A stretch of 64,000 nt of DNA from Bidens hawaiensis. Its lineage: Eukaryota; Streptophyta; Magnoliopsida; Asterales; Asteraceae. Below the pieces are notes generated by a model. The model searched no databases, had not been told where the DNA came from, and worked only from the letters and a program-made list of their open reading frames with translations. The stretch covers positions 62,001 through 126,000 of the forward strand of contig JAIQDT010003555.1 in the NCBI GenBank assembly GCA_021521415.1, written 5' to 3'. This document shows, in pieces, positions 11,214-23,099 of this stretch (its first letter is position 1; every line of letters begins with the position of its first letter). The translations under genes were made by a program, and so were the position numbers.

Positions 11214-12947
11214 TGACGTGTGTGAATATATATATAAATATTTAAGTAAAAGTTCCACACAAATCGGGTTTTAAAATAGGTTTTCACCTACAACTAAACC
11301 ACACACGAAAGGCAAGTGTACCTGTCGTTTGTAATAAAGTGTTGGCAAGAACCGAGTATCAATCCATGGACACGAAAACTTTCTAGTACTAAATCTCTGT
11401 AGATGGTCAACCGAACAAGTAAATCTCACTTTGAATTTTAATTAACTAAACTAGCATACAATGAAAATAAGCAAGTAAAAACACAAGAACACAATCAATC
11501 CAACAAACTACCTAGACATGAATCCACTCCACTAATATGATAAAATAGTAATGATATGGTAAAACATCATGAATCCGAACATAAATACTAGATTACAATC
11601 AAGCAACCAAATACAAGCAAATAATCATCATGAAGGGTTTTCAATCAAGAGATAAACATAGACTAACTTGTTTGTCAAAACAACAAAGTCTCATAATCAA
11701 AGGAAAGCTAGTATGAACAACATTCTAACCACCTAAGATTACACTAAAGTAGCCAAACTCATGAAATTAATATCAACTTATGAAACTTTAACTAGCAAGT
11801 CATCACCAAGTCAAGAATCATAACAACACTCATCAATTTTCCAATATTAAGTGTAGGGTTCCATACTCATCAATAATATTATAATCAAGTTAATCTTTAC
11901 TAGTCATTCCTAACTTAGTAATGTAAACAAAGAAAACATGAACATTCAAAGTTTACAAACAAACATCTAGAACATAGTTTTCCAACATGAATGCCTAAAT
12001 ATTTGTAAAACTAACAAGATTATGCAACTCTAACAAGTATGAACACCATCAATATTATCTTATAAATTCAACCATATTCTTGAAATAACACCAATTTACC
12101 AAATTCATGCATAGATAATATATCACATTAGCAAAATCTTCAACATAGTCTAGATAGCAAAAGTAATTTACCCATAAGGATTAATACAACTACAATCAAA
12201 CTAGAAATAAGCTTACAAAACATGTTCAAGAACAAGGAAATACAAACTAAGATCAAACAAAGATTGAAGATTGGAAAGAGGATCTTGAGGATGGTGGAAG
12301 CCTAACAAGATGCTTGCAAAATGAGTTAAAATCACCAATTATTTGAGAGAGTTCTAAAAATTGGGTTAAAACTCTTCTCGCTCCCCTGTATTGTGAACGG
12401 CTCTCTTTTAATATAGAAAGTGAGACATGATCATGTTTGTAAAGAGACATGGTCATGTTCAAGCAAAATGCAAATCTAAGCCTCTGATTGGTTCTTTGGT
12501 ATCCAAGAAAACTATTCCCCTTTTGATTGAAGTTACTAGGCATGGGAATACAACTTGACATAAGCTAGATTTGGTAAACATGAATTCCTAAAGAAAAAGG
12601 CAGCCTGCGACTTCTCTTGAAAAAGGCAGGCGCTACTTCTAATGTAGAAAGGAGGGACATGATCATGTCATTACAAAGACATGGTCATGTTTGTGTAGTT
12701 CAGGATTATATTATGGAACATGGTCATGTTTGTTTATTAGCATGATCATGTTTGCATTGTAACTCCAATTTTCCCTAGCTACTCCTCCAGACTCCTCCAA
12801 AATCCTCATTATTCACAACCAACCCCTGGAATTTCACAATTCAATATATTAGTATATATTCCCACAATTTTTCATTAAATTTCCACTAAGAGTGTAGAAA
12901 ATGAGGTGAAAGATGTGCAATAAATATGTATAAATTTGGGCACATCA
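11214..12947 (-). repeat. E2 3' LTR
   Basis: It runs from TGACGTGTG to ACATCA in plus reading. The first ~1 kb is like E1, but the U3 differs: it has CATGATCATG and CATGGTCATG words (12425-12760), including the 14-bp palindrome GACATGATCATGTC, and lacks the RY-type units of E1/E4. A minus-strand TATA-like TATATTAAAA lies near 12406-12416. Confidence 0.85.
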
Positions 12948-14396
12948 AACATCCCCACACTTAAACTTTGTTTGTCCTCAAACAAATGAAACAAACTCCA
13001 TAATCGCAAGAATAACCCGTAAGCAATATTCATTCAAAGTTTTAAAGAATTTACAAGCAACCACTATTGATGTTTCCAAACAAGCCTAATAAATATGAAG
13101 ACATAGTCTAAAAAACATTACATTAATTGTCATCACATTCCCACCTTGCAATCCTCACAATGTTCACACACACTCGGCTATATTTAGTGATCATACATGT
13201 AATATTGTATGTTGAGAACACTCGATGCCAAGACGATGACCAAACAAAGCATAGGCCTGTTTAAGGCTCAAATCTAACCGACACATACATAGCATAAAAC
13301 ACGAGTACTTAAGGGTTGTAATTTGGCTTAGGTTTAGGGTGAGGAATTTTTGGGAAAAGTGGCTAAAAGGCTAGAAAATCCGGAACTAAGCTAGCTATAA
13401 ATAAAAACTAACTAACTAAACCAAGTGGTCTAAACGAACCGAGAGCTAACGAACCAAAAATTGCTCTTTGAAATCAAACTTCATCAATATGGGATAAACC
13501 AAATTTCTTATTCTTCTGTTCTTTTCTTGTAACATTTTTTTTTCTTTTTTTTTCTTTCTTTTTTTTTGCATAAAGACTACACAAATGAATACAAACTAAT
13601 AAAACACTTTGGGAGATAGAATTGTGCTTCTAATATTCCCAAGTGATAAAATACATGAAAAAGAAATGGAAAACAAACTAACTTAGCCGAACCGGATTTC
13701 TAACCAAAAATGGGTGAAAAATAAAAGGCTTTATGGCTAAATGGGCGATAAAAAATAGGGCGAAAAAGAAAAACACGGGAAAAGGCTAAACATGGGCTAC
13801 TAGGGGAATAATGTGGGTAAGGGAAATATAAGTGAAAAATGGCTAGACATGGGTTTATCCTAAATTCCTCAAATGGTTTATACTATGTATGTGTATATGG
13901 TTTGAAATGCATGCCAAAAACAAGTTCTACTTTGCAATAATCACCCGGCTCACTCAATTGCCCGCAAAAACATGAGCAAAAACAACTGACGAGGCTAACT
14001 CACGGAAACGGGCGGAACGAGTAATTTTTGCAAAGTAAGAATGTGAAATCCAGAAAGCTGCCAGAATGTGACTCCCAAGACTCGGCAATGTGGCAATCCA
14101 AATACCCGACCATGCAACCGCGAGCGTCCAACAACCAACCTGGCAAAGCAACCAAAGCAAACCAAAACAAACCAAAACATGCCCATGACATGCTCAATAA
14201 ACACAACAATCTCAAATCCATACCATAACAAAAGAACCAAATCCACAATACAATCCATGAAATAGTCTACACACCAACAAAGTACTACACAAATAAACAT
14301 AAGCACAAAGTAACACTAAACACATAAAAAAACTTTGAAATTCCTAAACATGCTAAATTTTGAAGGAGTCGATAGCTAGACTCACGCTCCCCACAC
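12948..14396 (-). other. E2 3' non-coding region and polypurine tract
   Basis: The tract next to the LTR reads AGTGTGGGGATGTT on the minus strand. The region matches E1 7433-8540 over about 1.1 kb. Athila elements often carry an env-like ORF here. I see none: the three overlapping minus frames at 13954-14306 are short and unrecognised. Confidence 0.65.
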
Positions 14397-15776
14397 TTAT
14401 TTCATGGGGTGGATGACGAGAACCTCCAATGCAACCTCGACCGGCTCACCCAAATAGTGTTTCAAACGGTGACCGTTCACCTTGAAGATACTTCCATCTT
14501 CATGGCCGATCTCAACGGTACCATAGTCGGATACTTGCCTCACACTAAAGGGGCCGGACCATCGGGATTTCAATTTACCGGGGAATAAACGAAGGCGAGA
14601 ATTGTAAAGCAACACACGATCGTCCACTTGGAATTGTTTGTGGTTCTTCAAGCGGGCGTCATGGAGCCTTTTGATCCTCTCCTTGTAAATTTTCGAATTC
14701 TCATAAGCTTGGCCTCTCAATTCCTCAAGCTCATGAATCTGACCAAACCTGTTTTTGCCCGCACATGCAAGATCAAGATTAGCACTTTTCAAAGCCCAAT
14801 AGGCTTTATGCTCGAGCTCAACAGGGAGATGACACGCTTTCCCGTACACCAATATAAATGGTGTCGTACCGATCGGTGTTTTGTAGGCAGTACGGAAAGC
14901 CCACAATGCGTCATCCAGCTTCTCGGACCAATCCTTACGGTTTTGACTAACCGTCTTTTCAAGGATTATTTTGATACCCCGATTGGTTACCTCGACCTGC
15001 CCGCTCGTCTGCGGGTGATATGGTGTAGAGAAACGATGATAAACACCATATCGAGACAATGCCTTTTCCAACTGGGCATTACAGAAATAAGTCCCACGGT
15101 CACTGATCAATGCTTTAGGGGCACCAAAGCGAGAAAACAGCTTCTTCAAGAATTTCACCACCGACCTAGCGTCATTAGTGGCCAAGGCTTGCGCCTCGGC
15201 CCACTTTGAAACATAGTCAACGGCTACTAGGATGTAACGGTATCTAAAAGAAGTCGGGAAAGGTCCCATGAAATCGATGCCCCACACATCAAAAACCTCG
15301 CAAACCTGAATCGGTCGCTGGGGCATCTCGTCTCGTGATGAGATGTTGCTTGCCCTTTGGCAAGCATCACATGACTGCACCATGTCATGAGCATTACGGA
15401 AGATGGTTGGTCAAAAGAAACCGGCGTCAAAGACCTTCTTTGCGGTGGATGTGGCTCCATGGTGTCCTCCGGTCGGGCCCTCGTGGCAGTGACTCAGGAT
15501 TTTGCGTGCTTCATCACCATACACGCACCTACGCACGAGCTGATCGGCTCCGACAGGAAATAAATAGGGATCCTCCCAAAAATAATGCTTAACATCAGAA
15601 AAGAACTTCTTATTTTGCTGGTGAGTAAGGCCCTTTAAAACGATCCCACTCGCCAGAAAATTTGCAATGTCCGCGAACCAAGGATGATCATCATCTCGTG
15701 TCTCAATATGCATGAGGAACTCGTGGGGAAAATTGTCATTTATGTGGACCCCACTTGTTCTGATGAAGCTGAGCAC
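14397..15776 (-). pseudogene. E2 integrase
   Basis: The frame 15776-15411 contains the zinc-binding N-terminus. After one in-frame stop at about 15411, the same frame continues from 15383 to 14397. It shows CDACQRASN, then GIDFMGPFP (first catalytic Asp), LISDRGTYF (second Asp) and the Glu region after [10 protein letters not shown]. The word [14 protein letters not shown] is characteristic of Athila integrases. The C-terminus is a GPF module followed by a basic tail. The single stop, between GFF and PTIF, is a Trp-type position turned into TGA. The protein would integrate element cDNA. Confidence 0.85.
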
Positions 15777-16456
15777 TCAAGACGAGAGAGATGATCGGCC
15801 GTGACATTCTCAGCGCCCTTTTTTTCACGAATCTCAATGTCAAACTCCTGCAGCAATAAAATCCAATGAATGAGTCTCGGCTTCGCATCTTGCTTAATGA
15901 AAAGATAACGAAGTGCTGCATGATCCGTGAACACGATGGTCTTAGAAAGGACAAAATAAGACCGAAATTTATCGAATTCAAAGACGACCGTAAGGAGCTC
16001 TTTCTCGGTAGTCGTGTAATGCTCCTGCGCGTCATTCAGAGTCCTGCTCGCATAGTAAATCGGGTCCCGCCTTTGACCTAAAACCGCCCCGAATGCAAAA
16101 TCACTAGCATCACACATCAACTCAAAAGGAAGAGTCCAGTCGGGGGCTACCATGATAGGAGCGTTTACCAATTTCTCCTTCAACAACTCAAATGCACGAA
16201 GGCACTCAGAGGAGAAAATGAACGGGGCATCCTTCTCGAGGAGCTTAGTCATCGAGCGGGCGATTTGGGAAAAGTCCTTTATGAATCGCCTATAAAAACC
16301 CGCGTGACTAAGAAAACTCCTAATATACTTCACCGAATTTGGTGGCGGAAGCTTAGAAATGGTATCAATTTTTGCTCGATCGACCTCAAGCCCCGCCTGT
16401 GAAATCTTATGCCCTAATACAATGCCCCCTTCACCATGAAGTGGCATTTCTCCCAA
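15740..16456 (-). pseudogene. E2 RNase H and RT connection
   Basis: The frame begins at the end of RT (IVLGHKIS) and includes [15 protein letters not shown], the RNase H start [13 protein letters not shown], the Glu segment [18 protein letters not shown] and ADHLSRLE. It is shifted relative to the RT frame upstream (overlap at 16414-16456) and the integrase frame downstream. Compared with E4, a short in-frame deletion follows GQRRD. Role: removal of RNA from the RNA/DNA hybrid during reverse transcription. Confidence 0.8.
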
Positions 16457-17409
16457 TTAAGAACAAGGTTGGCCTCTTCGCACCTGGCCAACATTTTCTC
16501 CAAATTTCTCAAACAATGATCAAAAGAACTCCCAAAAACAGAAAAGTCATCCATGAAAACCTCCATGGAGTCCTCGATCATATCATGAAAAATCACCACC
16601 ATACATCTCTGAAACGTGGCTGGGGCATTACACAATCCAAAGGGCATCCGCCGGTAGGCGAATGTGCCATAGGGACATGTGAATGTCGTCTTCTCCTGAT
16701 CCTCATGAGAGATGGGGATCTGAAAATATCCCGAGAAGTCGTCAAGAAAACAATAGAACATTTTTCCCGACAGTCGTTTTAACATCTGATCAATAAAGGG
16801 GAGGGGAAAATGATCCTTTCTCGTAGCGTCATTTAGTTTGCGGTAATCAATGCAAACTCTCCATCCTGTGACAGTACGAGTAGGAATTAACTCGTTTTTC
16901 TCATTCATCACAACCGTCATACCGCCCTTTTTCGGGACAACCTGCACAGGGCTCACCCATGGGGAATAAGAGATTGGATAAATCAATCCAGCATCTAGTA
17001 GCTTGATGACCTCTTTCTTCATAACGTCTTGCATATTAGGGTTGAGACGCCTTTGATGCTGCACCACAGGTTTGTACTCCTCCTCCATCAAGATCTTATG
17101 GGTACAAAAGGATAGATTGATCCCTTTTATATCCATGATCTTCCAAGCGATTGCATGCTTGTGCCTTTTGAGAACCCTAAGCAATTTAACCTTCTCCTCA
17201 CTCGACAAACTCGAAGAAATGATAACAGGCAAGCGGGAGCTATCCTCTAAAAAGGCATACTCCAAATGGGATGGAAGTTCCTTTAGATCAATGGATGGTA
17301 GGTCCTCAACAGAAGGTTTTGCCTTAGGCTCGGCAACGCGATCAACATCCTCAATTTTCTCCAAACACTTAGGAGGCTCGTGGCCTACACCATAGACCGA
17401 CCTCCTCAA
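16414..17409 (-). pseudogene. E2 reverse transcriptase
   Basis: The frame shows the RT fingers and palm: WVSPVQVVPKKGG, CIDYRKLNDATRKDHFPLPF, FLDDFSGYFQIP (first Asp pair), MPFGLCNAPATFQRC, and FMDDFSVFG with the catalytic Asp pair. The WRVCIDYRKLN spacing and FMDDFSVFG fit Athila RTs. The frame is separated by shifts from the protease side (near 17400) and the RNase H side (near 16420). It would have been part of one pol polyprotein. Confidence 0.85.
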
Positions 17410-18551
17410 CTAGAGGCTCAATGACAAGGTCAGAACCATCTCCACTAATCAACTGAGTATCCAGAGAACTCTCCTCACACGTATCCTGAAGATGTTCACA
17501 CACACAAGAATCAATGGTATCAATGTAAAGTATGTCATCATGATCCTGTGGGTGTCGCATGGATTTCCCAATATCAAAGGTCACTTCCTCGTCTCCAACT
17601 ATAAGAGAGAGCTCTAGCAATGGCTAGGAAAGGACGACCTAGGATAAGTGGTACATTTTTATCCTCATCCATGTCTAAGATCACAAAATCGACAGGAAAC
17701 ACGAATTTGTCGATTTTCACAAGCATACTCTCAACTATACCGCGAGGATATTTCACAGAACGGTCGGCAAGCTGGATGCTCATGCGAGTAGGCTTAGGCT
17801 CACCTAGGTCTAGTTTGGAAAAAACGGAATAAGGCATCAAGTTTATGCTAGCACCTAGGTCGGCTAAAGCATTACTAACCGACAAACTACCGATCAAACA
17901 AGGAATGGTGAAACTGCACGGATCGGTCATTTTTTTGGTCAGTTTATTCTGAAGGACCGCGGAACACTCCTCATTCAAAGTCACACAAGGAAGCTCCTCC
18001 AATTTCTTCTTATTCGAGAGGACCTCTTTCAAGAACTTAGCATACTTCGGCATTTCTTTCAAGGCATCAAGGAACGGAAGATTAATGTGTAACTGCTTAA
18101 AAAGCTCTAAGAATTTCCCGTACTGCTCTTCCATCTTCTGCTTCTTCAAACGGCCTGGGTATGGAATGGGAGGAACATAAGTCCCAATTGGCTCACTGGG
18201 TTGTGCGGTACTTGCTGGGTCTAGCCTCGATTTCACCTCACCAGGAGTCTCAGTCTCGATCTCATCAGCAATCGGTTTTGGTGTAGAAACCGATGCATCA
18301 ACAGGAATGGTAGTCCTACCACTCCTCAGGGTAATAACCTTAGCCTCAGCATTTGGATTCCTTTCGGTGTTACTAGGAAGGCTACCCTGCTGTCTCTCAG
18401 AGAGGAGTTGAGCAATCTGTCCAACTTGATTTTCGATGGTTTGCATGGACGCTTTCTGTTTCCTCAACTCAAGATCGTGCCTCTGGAGAGTCTCATCAAT
18501 TTTTAGGTTCCTTTGCTCGGCCAATTTATTTGAGGTCTCAGTCTTAACCAA
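17369..18551 (-). pseudogene. E2 aspartic protease region
   Basis: Frame 18551-17574 carries a spacer (ENQVGQIAQLLSERQ, then KVITLRSGR) typical of Athila gag-protease junctions. The protease core follows: LADLGASINLMPYSV, with DLGAS in place of DTGA, and later VPLILGRPFLA, the second conserved block. A frameshift near 17610 moves the reading into 17620-17369, which continues to the RT. The enzyme would have cleaved the polyprotein. Confidence 0.75.
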
Positions 18552-19800
18552 AAGTTAGGATAAAAGGCTTTCAACACTAGTCCCCCCACCTGACTGATTA
18601 CCACTGCTGGAACCTTGAAATTGAGGCTTTTGCTGGTAAGATTGATTTTGGGTTTGACTTTGATAATTTAGCTTTCTGTCAAAACCCGATGGCATTTGAT
18701 TTTAATTGCTACCACCATCTTTCCAGCTGTAATTGGGTTGGTTTCTCCATCCTGGGTTGTAGGTGTTGCTGTAGGCATTGTTTTGGCGGCCCAGAAAGTT
18801 AACATCCTCCACCACCATGGCCTGCTGGTACTGACTGGTTTGGTGTTTTCCGTCACACACACCACAACGAGAACTAGATTTGACAAGATCAGATTGCATT
18901 TGGTCAAATCTTTTGGAAAGAGCTTCTAACTGGGTGGAGACAAGGGTGCTCGAATCAACGTGATGAACACCCTTAGAGGAAGGAATACTACGAGGTGGAT
19001 TATACGCGAAACTCTTCTTAGCGGCTTTCTCTAAGATATCAAGCGCCTCATTTGGGGTACACCTACTGAAATCTCCTCCCACAACTTGATCGACAGCCTG
19101 CTTTTGTGCCCCGGATACAGCGTCAAAGAATGTACGGCACTGAAGCCGCGACTCAAACCGTGATGAGGGCATTTTCTCAACAAGCCCTTGAACCTCTCCC
19201 ATGCGGCATGGAGTGACTCGTCATCATCGACACGAAAACCAGTGATGTTTGCTCGGAATTTAGCAGTTTTATCGGGTGGGAAATATTGAAGAAGAAACTG
19301 CTCAACTAATTGATTCCAAGTGGTGATGGAACCGGAAGGGAGTGCCTCTAACCACTCTATAGCAGACCCGCGAAGTGAGAATGGAAAAAGTCTAAGTCTC
19401 ACGGCATCATCAGAACAATTAGTAATTTTGAATGTCACACATAATCGAAGGAAATGTGAAACGTGAGCATGAGGGTCCTCGTTCTGGAGACCATGAAAAA
19501 AAACGGAATTTTCAACCATATGAATGATGCTCGACTTGATCTCGAAACTCACTGGAATCTCGGGCTGCGTGGCGCTGCTGCATAACCTTCAAGTGATGGT
19601 GTGGCAAAGTCGTCCATGTGACCTTGATCGTTCGGGTCCGCCATCTCTTCTTCTTCTACCTCGGGGGTGTCGGTATCCTCCACTTCTTCGTTTTCAATGA
19701 CCTCGGCGACCTCGCGTGCTCTCATCCTCAAACCTTCTCGAAGATGTCGCTCAGGCTCAGAAAGGGGTGAAACAAGCTCAGGACCGGACGTGGTGGACAT
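18552..19800 (-). pseudogene. E2 gag, broken by two frameshifts and two stops
   Basis: The first Met at 19800 begins a Glu-rich N-terminus ([20 protein letters not shown]). A shift near 19560 enters frame 19552-19031, which has the capsid-like core LFPFSLRGSAIEWLEALP and TWNQLVEQFLLQYFPP typical of Athila gag. A second shift near 19170 enters frame 19202-18702, with a zinc-knuckle-like CGVCDGKHQTSQY lacking its last Cys. Two in-frame TAA codons (about 18699-18701 and 18555-18557) then separate it from the protease frame. It would have formed the virus-like particle. Confidence 0.8.
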
Positions 19801-19977
19801 TCATCACCCGGAAGAACGCGGAATGGAAAAAGAACAAAGACACGGAAACTAACTAGAAACTAAACTAAAATAAAAATAAGATGAATAAAAATGAAATAAA
19901 ATAAAATAACATAGATCAAAAATATCAACAAGGCTAATCAAAGACTCGAATCGTTCCTTAAAAATCACTGTGTCCCA

Positions 19978-19990
19978 GGCAACGGCGCCA
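19978..19990 (-). other. Primer-binding site of E2 (tRNA-Asp type)
   Basis: On the minus strand TGGCGCCGTTGCC lies just inside the 5' LTR. It is a 13-base exact complement of the tRNA-Asp 3' end. The plus-strand ggcaacggcgcca is therefore a primer site, not a tRNA gene. Confidence 0.85.
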
Positions 19991-19996
19991 AAAACT

Positions 19997-21720
19997 TGAC
20001 GTGTGTGAATATATATATTAAAATGTTAATAAAAGTTCCACACAAATCGGGTTTTAAAATAGGTTTTCACCTACAACTAAACCACACACGAAAGGCAAGT
20101 GTACCTATCGTTTGTAATAAAGTGTTGGCAAGAACCGAGTATCAATCCATGGACACGACAACTTTCTAGTACTAAATTTTTTTAGATGGTCAACCGAACA
20201 AGTAAGTCTCACTTTGAATTTTAATTTACTAAACTAGCATACAATGAAAATAAGCAAGTAAAAACACAAGAACACAATCAATCCAATAAACTACCTAGAC
20301 ATGAATCCACTCTACTAACATGATGAAATAGCAATAATATGGTAAAACATCATGAATCTAAACATAAATACTAGATTACAATAAAGCAACCTAATACTAG
20401 CAAATAATCATCATGATGGGTTTTCAATCAGGAGATAAACATAGACTAACTTGTTTGTCAAAACAACAAAATCTCATAATCAAAGGAAAGCTAGCATGAA
20501 CAACATTCTAACCACCTAAGATTACACTAAAGTAGCCAAATTCATTAAGTTAATATAAACTTATGAAACTTTAACTAGCAAGTCATCACCAAGTCAAGAA
20601 TCATAACAACACTCATCAATTTTCCAATATTAAGTGTAGGGTTTCATACTCATCAATAATTATATAACCAAGTTAATTTTTACTAGTCATTCCTAACTTA
20701 GTAATGTAAACAAAGATTTCATGAACATTCAAAGTTTACAAACAAACATCTAGAACATAGTTTTCCAACATGAATGCCTAAACATTTGCAAAACTAACAA
20801 GGTTATGCAACTCTAACAAGGATGAACACCGTCAATATTAACTTATAAATTCAACCATATTCTTGAAATAACACCAATTTACCAAAATCATGCATAGATA
20901 ATATATCACATTAGCAAAAGCTTCAACATAGTCTAGATAGCATAAGTAATTAGCACAAAAGGCTTAATACAACTACAATCAAACTAGAAATAAGCTTACA
21001 AAACATGTTCAAGAACAAGGAAATACAAACTAAGATCAAACAAAGATTTAAGATTGGAAAGAGGATCTTGAGGATGGTGGAAGCCTAACAAGATGCTTGC
21101 AAAATGAGTTAAAATCACCAATTATTTGAGAGAGTTCTAAAAATTGGGTTAAAACTCTTCTCGCTCCCCTGTATTGTGAACGGCTCTCTTTTAATATAGA
21201 AAGTGAGACATGATCATGTTATTAAAGAGACATGGTCATGTTCAAGCAAAATGTAGATCTAAGCCTCTGATTGATTCTTTGGTATCCAAGAAAACTATTC
21301 CCCTTTTGATTGAAGTTACTAGGCATGGGAATACAACTGGACATAAGCTAGATTTGGTAAACATGAATTCCTGAAGAAAAAGGCAGCCTGCGACTTCTCT
21401 TGAAAAAGGCAGGCGCTACTTCTAATGTAGAAAGGAGGGACATGATCATGTCATTACAAAGACATGGTCATGTTTGTGTAGTTCAGGATTATATTATGGA
21501 ACATGGTCATGTTTGTTTATTAGCATGGTCATGTTTTCATTGTAACTCCAGTTTTCCCAAGCTACTCCTCCAAAATCCTCATTATTCACAACCAACCCCT
21601 GGAATTTCACAATTCAATATATTAGTATATATTCCCACAATTTTTCATTAAATTTCCACCAAGAGTGTAGAAAATGAGGTGAAAGATGTGCAATAAATAT
21701 GTATAAATGTGGGAACATCA
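19997..21720 (-). repeat. E2 5' LTR
   Basis: It matches the LTR at 11214-12947 over its full length with scattered substitutions and small indels, and has the same ends (TGACGTG to ACATCA). It is followed by the atcac target duplication. The CATG-rich U3 words lie at about 21205-21540. Confidence 0.88.
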
Positions 21721-21725
21721 ATCAC

Positions 21726-23099
21726 GAAGTCAAGAATCATAACAACACTCATCAATTTTCCAATATTAAGTGTAGGGTTTTATACTCATCAATAATTATA
21801 TAACCAAGTTAATTTTTACTAGTCATTCCTAACTTAGTAATGTAAACAAAGATTTCATGAACATTCAAAGTTTACAAACAAACATTTAGAACATAGTTTT
21901 CCAACATGAATGCCTAAACATTTGCAAAACTAACAAGGTTATGTAACATAACAAGCATGAACACCATCAATATCAACTTATAAATTCAACCATATTCTTG
22001 AAAGAATACCACTTTACCAAAACCATGCATAGATAATATATTACATTAATAAGAGTTTCAACATTGTCTAGATAGCAAAAGTAATTAGCCCATAAGGCTT
22101 AATACAACTACAATTAATCTAGAAAAAAAGCTTACAAAACATGTTCAAGAACAAAGGAATGAAAACTAAGATCAAGCAAGGATTGAAGGATGGAATGATG
22201 AATCTTGTGTTGGTGGAAGCCTCCAAGAATCCCCAAAAATTGTTGCGCTTGGTTGGGAGAGAATCCCCAAGACTCCACACACCAAAATGAAGTGAAAACA
22301 AGTGTTTATAAGCTTCTGGTCAAAGTGCATGGTCATGCACAAAAAGTGCACGGTCGTGCACTATTTTGGGTAAGTCAAACTTTCACTTTCGGATGCTCAG
22401 AGTTGCAGGTTCCAAAAAGGTTCACGGTCATGCACAAAAAGTGCATGGTCGTGCATTTCCGGCACTAGCTAGTGCACTTTCAAAATTAATGTGTCTTGTC
22501 CTCGGCATCGGATAGTGCACGGGCTCGTGCCCTCGGCAGTGCATGATGGTTCACAAAAAGTGTATGATGGTGCAGTTTCACTTTTGGCACGATAGTAGAT
22601 GTGCACGGGTTCCAATAAAGGTGCACCATCATGCACATAAAGTGCATGATGGTGAAGTTTCTCAGCATGGTCATGCACTTTCATAGCATGGTCATGCACT
22701 TTGGCACGGTATCAGTTGTGCACGGGCTCCAATAAAGGCGCATGGTCATGCACTTTGGCACGGTATCAGATGTGCACGGGTTCCAATAAAGGTGCATGGT
22801 GGTGCACTAAAAGCGCATGATGGTGCAGTTTGGTTAGCATGGTCATATACTTCCTTAGCATGGTCATGCACCAGCTCAACATGGTCATGCACTTTCTTAG
22901 CATGGTCATGCACTTTTGGCAGATTCTTGATTTTTGTCCGAAAAATGCCATCTTTTCATCGTTTCTTCTCGGGCGGGCGCCCGGACCTGCAAATTCATAA
23001 ATAACTCAAATAAGTACTGAATACAACGAATTTGCATGGAGTTTTACCAAAATAAGAGGATAATTTAATGCTAAAAGATGTACACTTTGTGTTACATCA
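21726..23099 (-). mobile_element. E1 5' LTR, right part
   Basis: It resumes the E1 LTR after E2 (gaagtcaagaatcataac) and ends with tgttacatca at 23099. It contains the RY-type array (about 22325-22920) and a TATA-like TTATAAAC on the minus strand near 22303-22312. The ORFs 22469-22699 and 22766-22951 minus are products of this array. Confidence 0.85.

Larger units (their letters stand above)
11214..21720 (-). mobile_element. Athila-type LTR retrotransposon E2, complete in structure, coding decayed
   Basis: The element is 10.5 kb with LTRs at 11214-12947 and 19997-21720, tRNA-Asp PBS at 19978-19990, and gag, protease, RT, RNase H and integrase in order on the minus strand. It is flanked by a perfect 5-bp target duplication, atcac, at 11209-11213 and 21721-21725. 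It inserted into the 5' LTR of its relative E1. The two LTRs differ at many positions and in length (1734 versus 1724), so it is clearly older than the Tekay element at 50011-59031. Frames carry several shifts and stops, so it is not autonomous now. Confidence 0.92.

Noticed and set aside
14628..15209. 193-codon plus-strand ORF
   Set aside because: Antisense to the E2 integrase; no domain and no codon-level support.
14397..15383. Treating the E2 or E4 integrase ORFs as host genes
   Set aside because: They are in register with RT, RNase H, gag, PBS and LTRs of a decayed retrotransposon.
19978..19990. tRNA-like 3' ends (ggcaacggcgcca) here and at 10599 and 31134
   Set aside because: No cloverleaf upstream. 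They sit at LTR borders in the right orientation and distance to be primer-binding sites.
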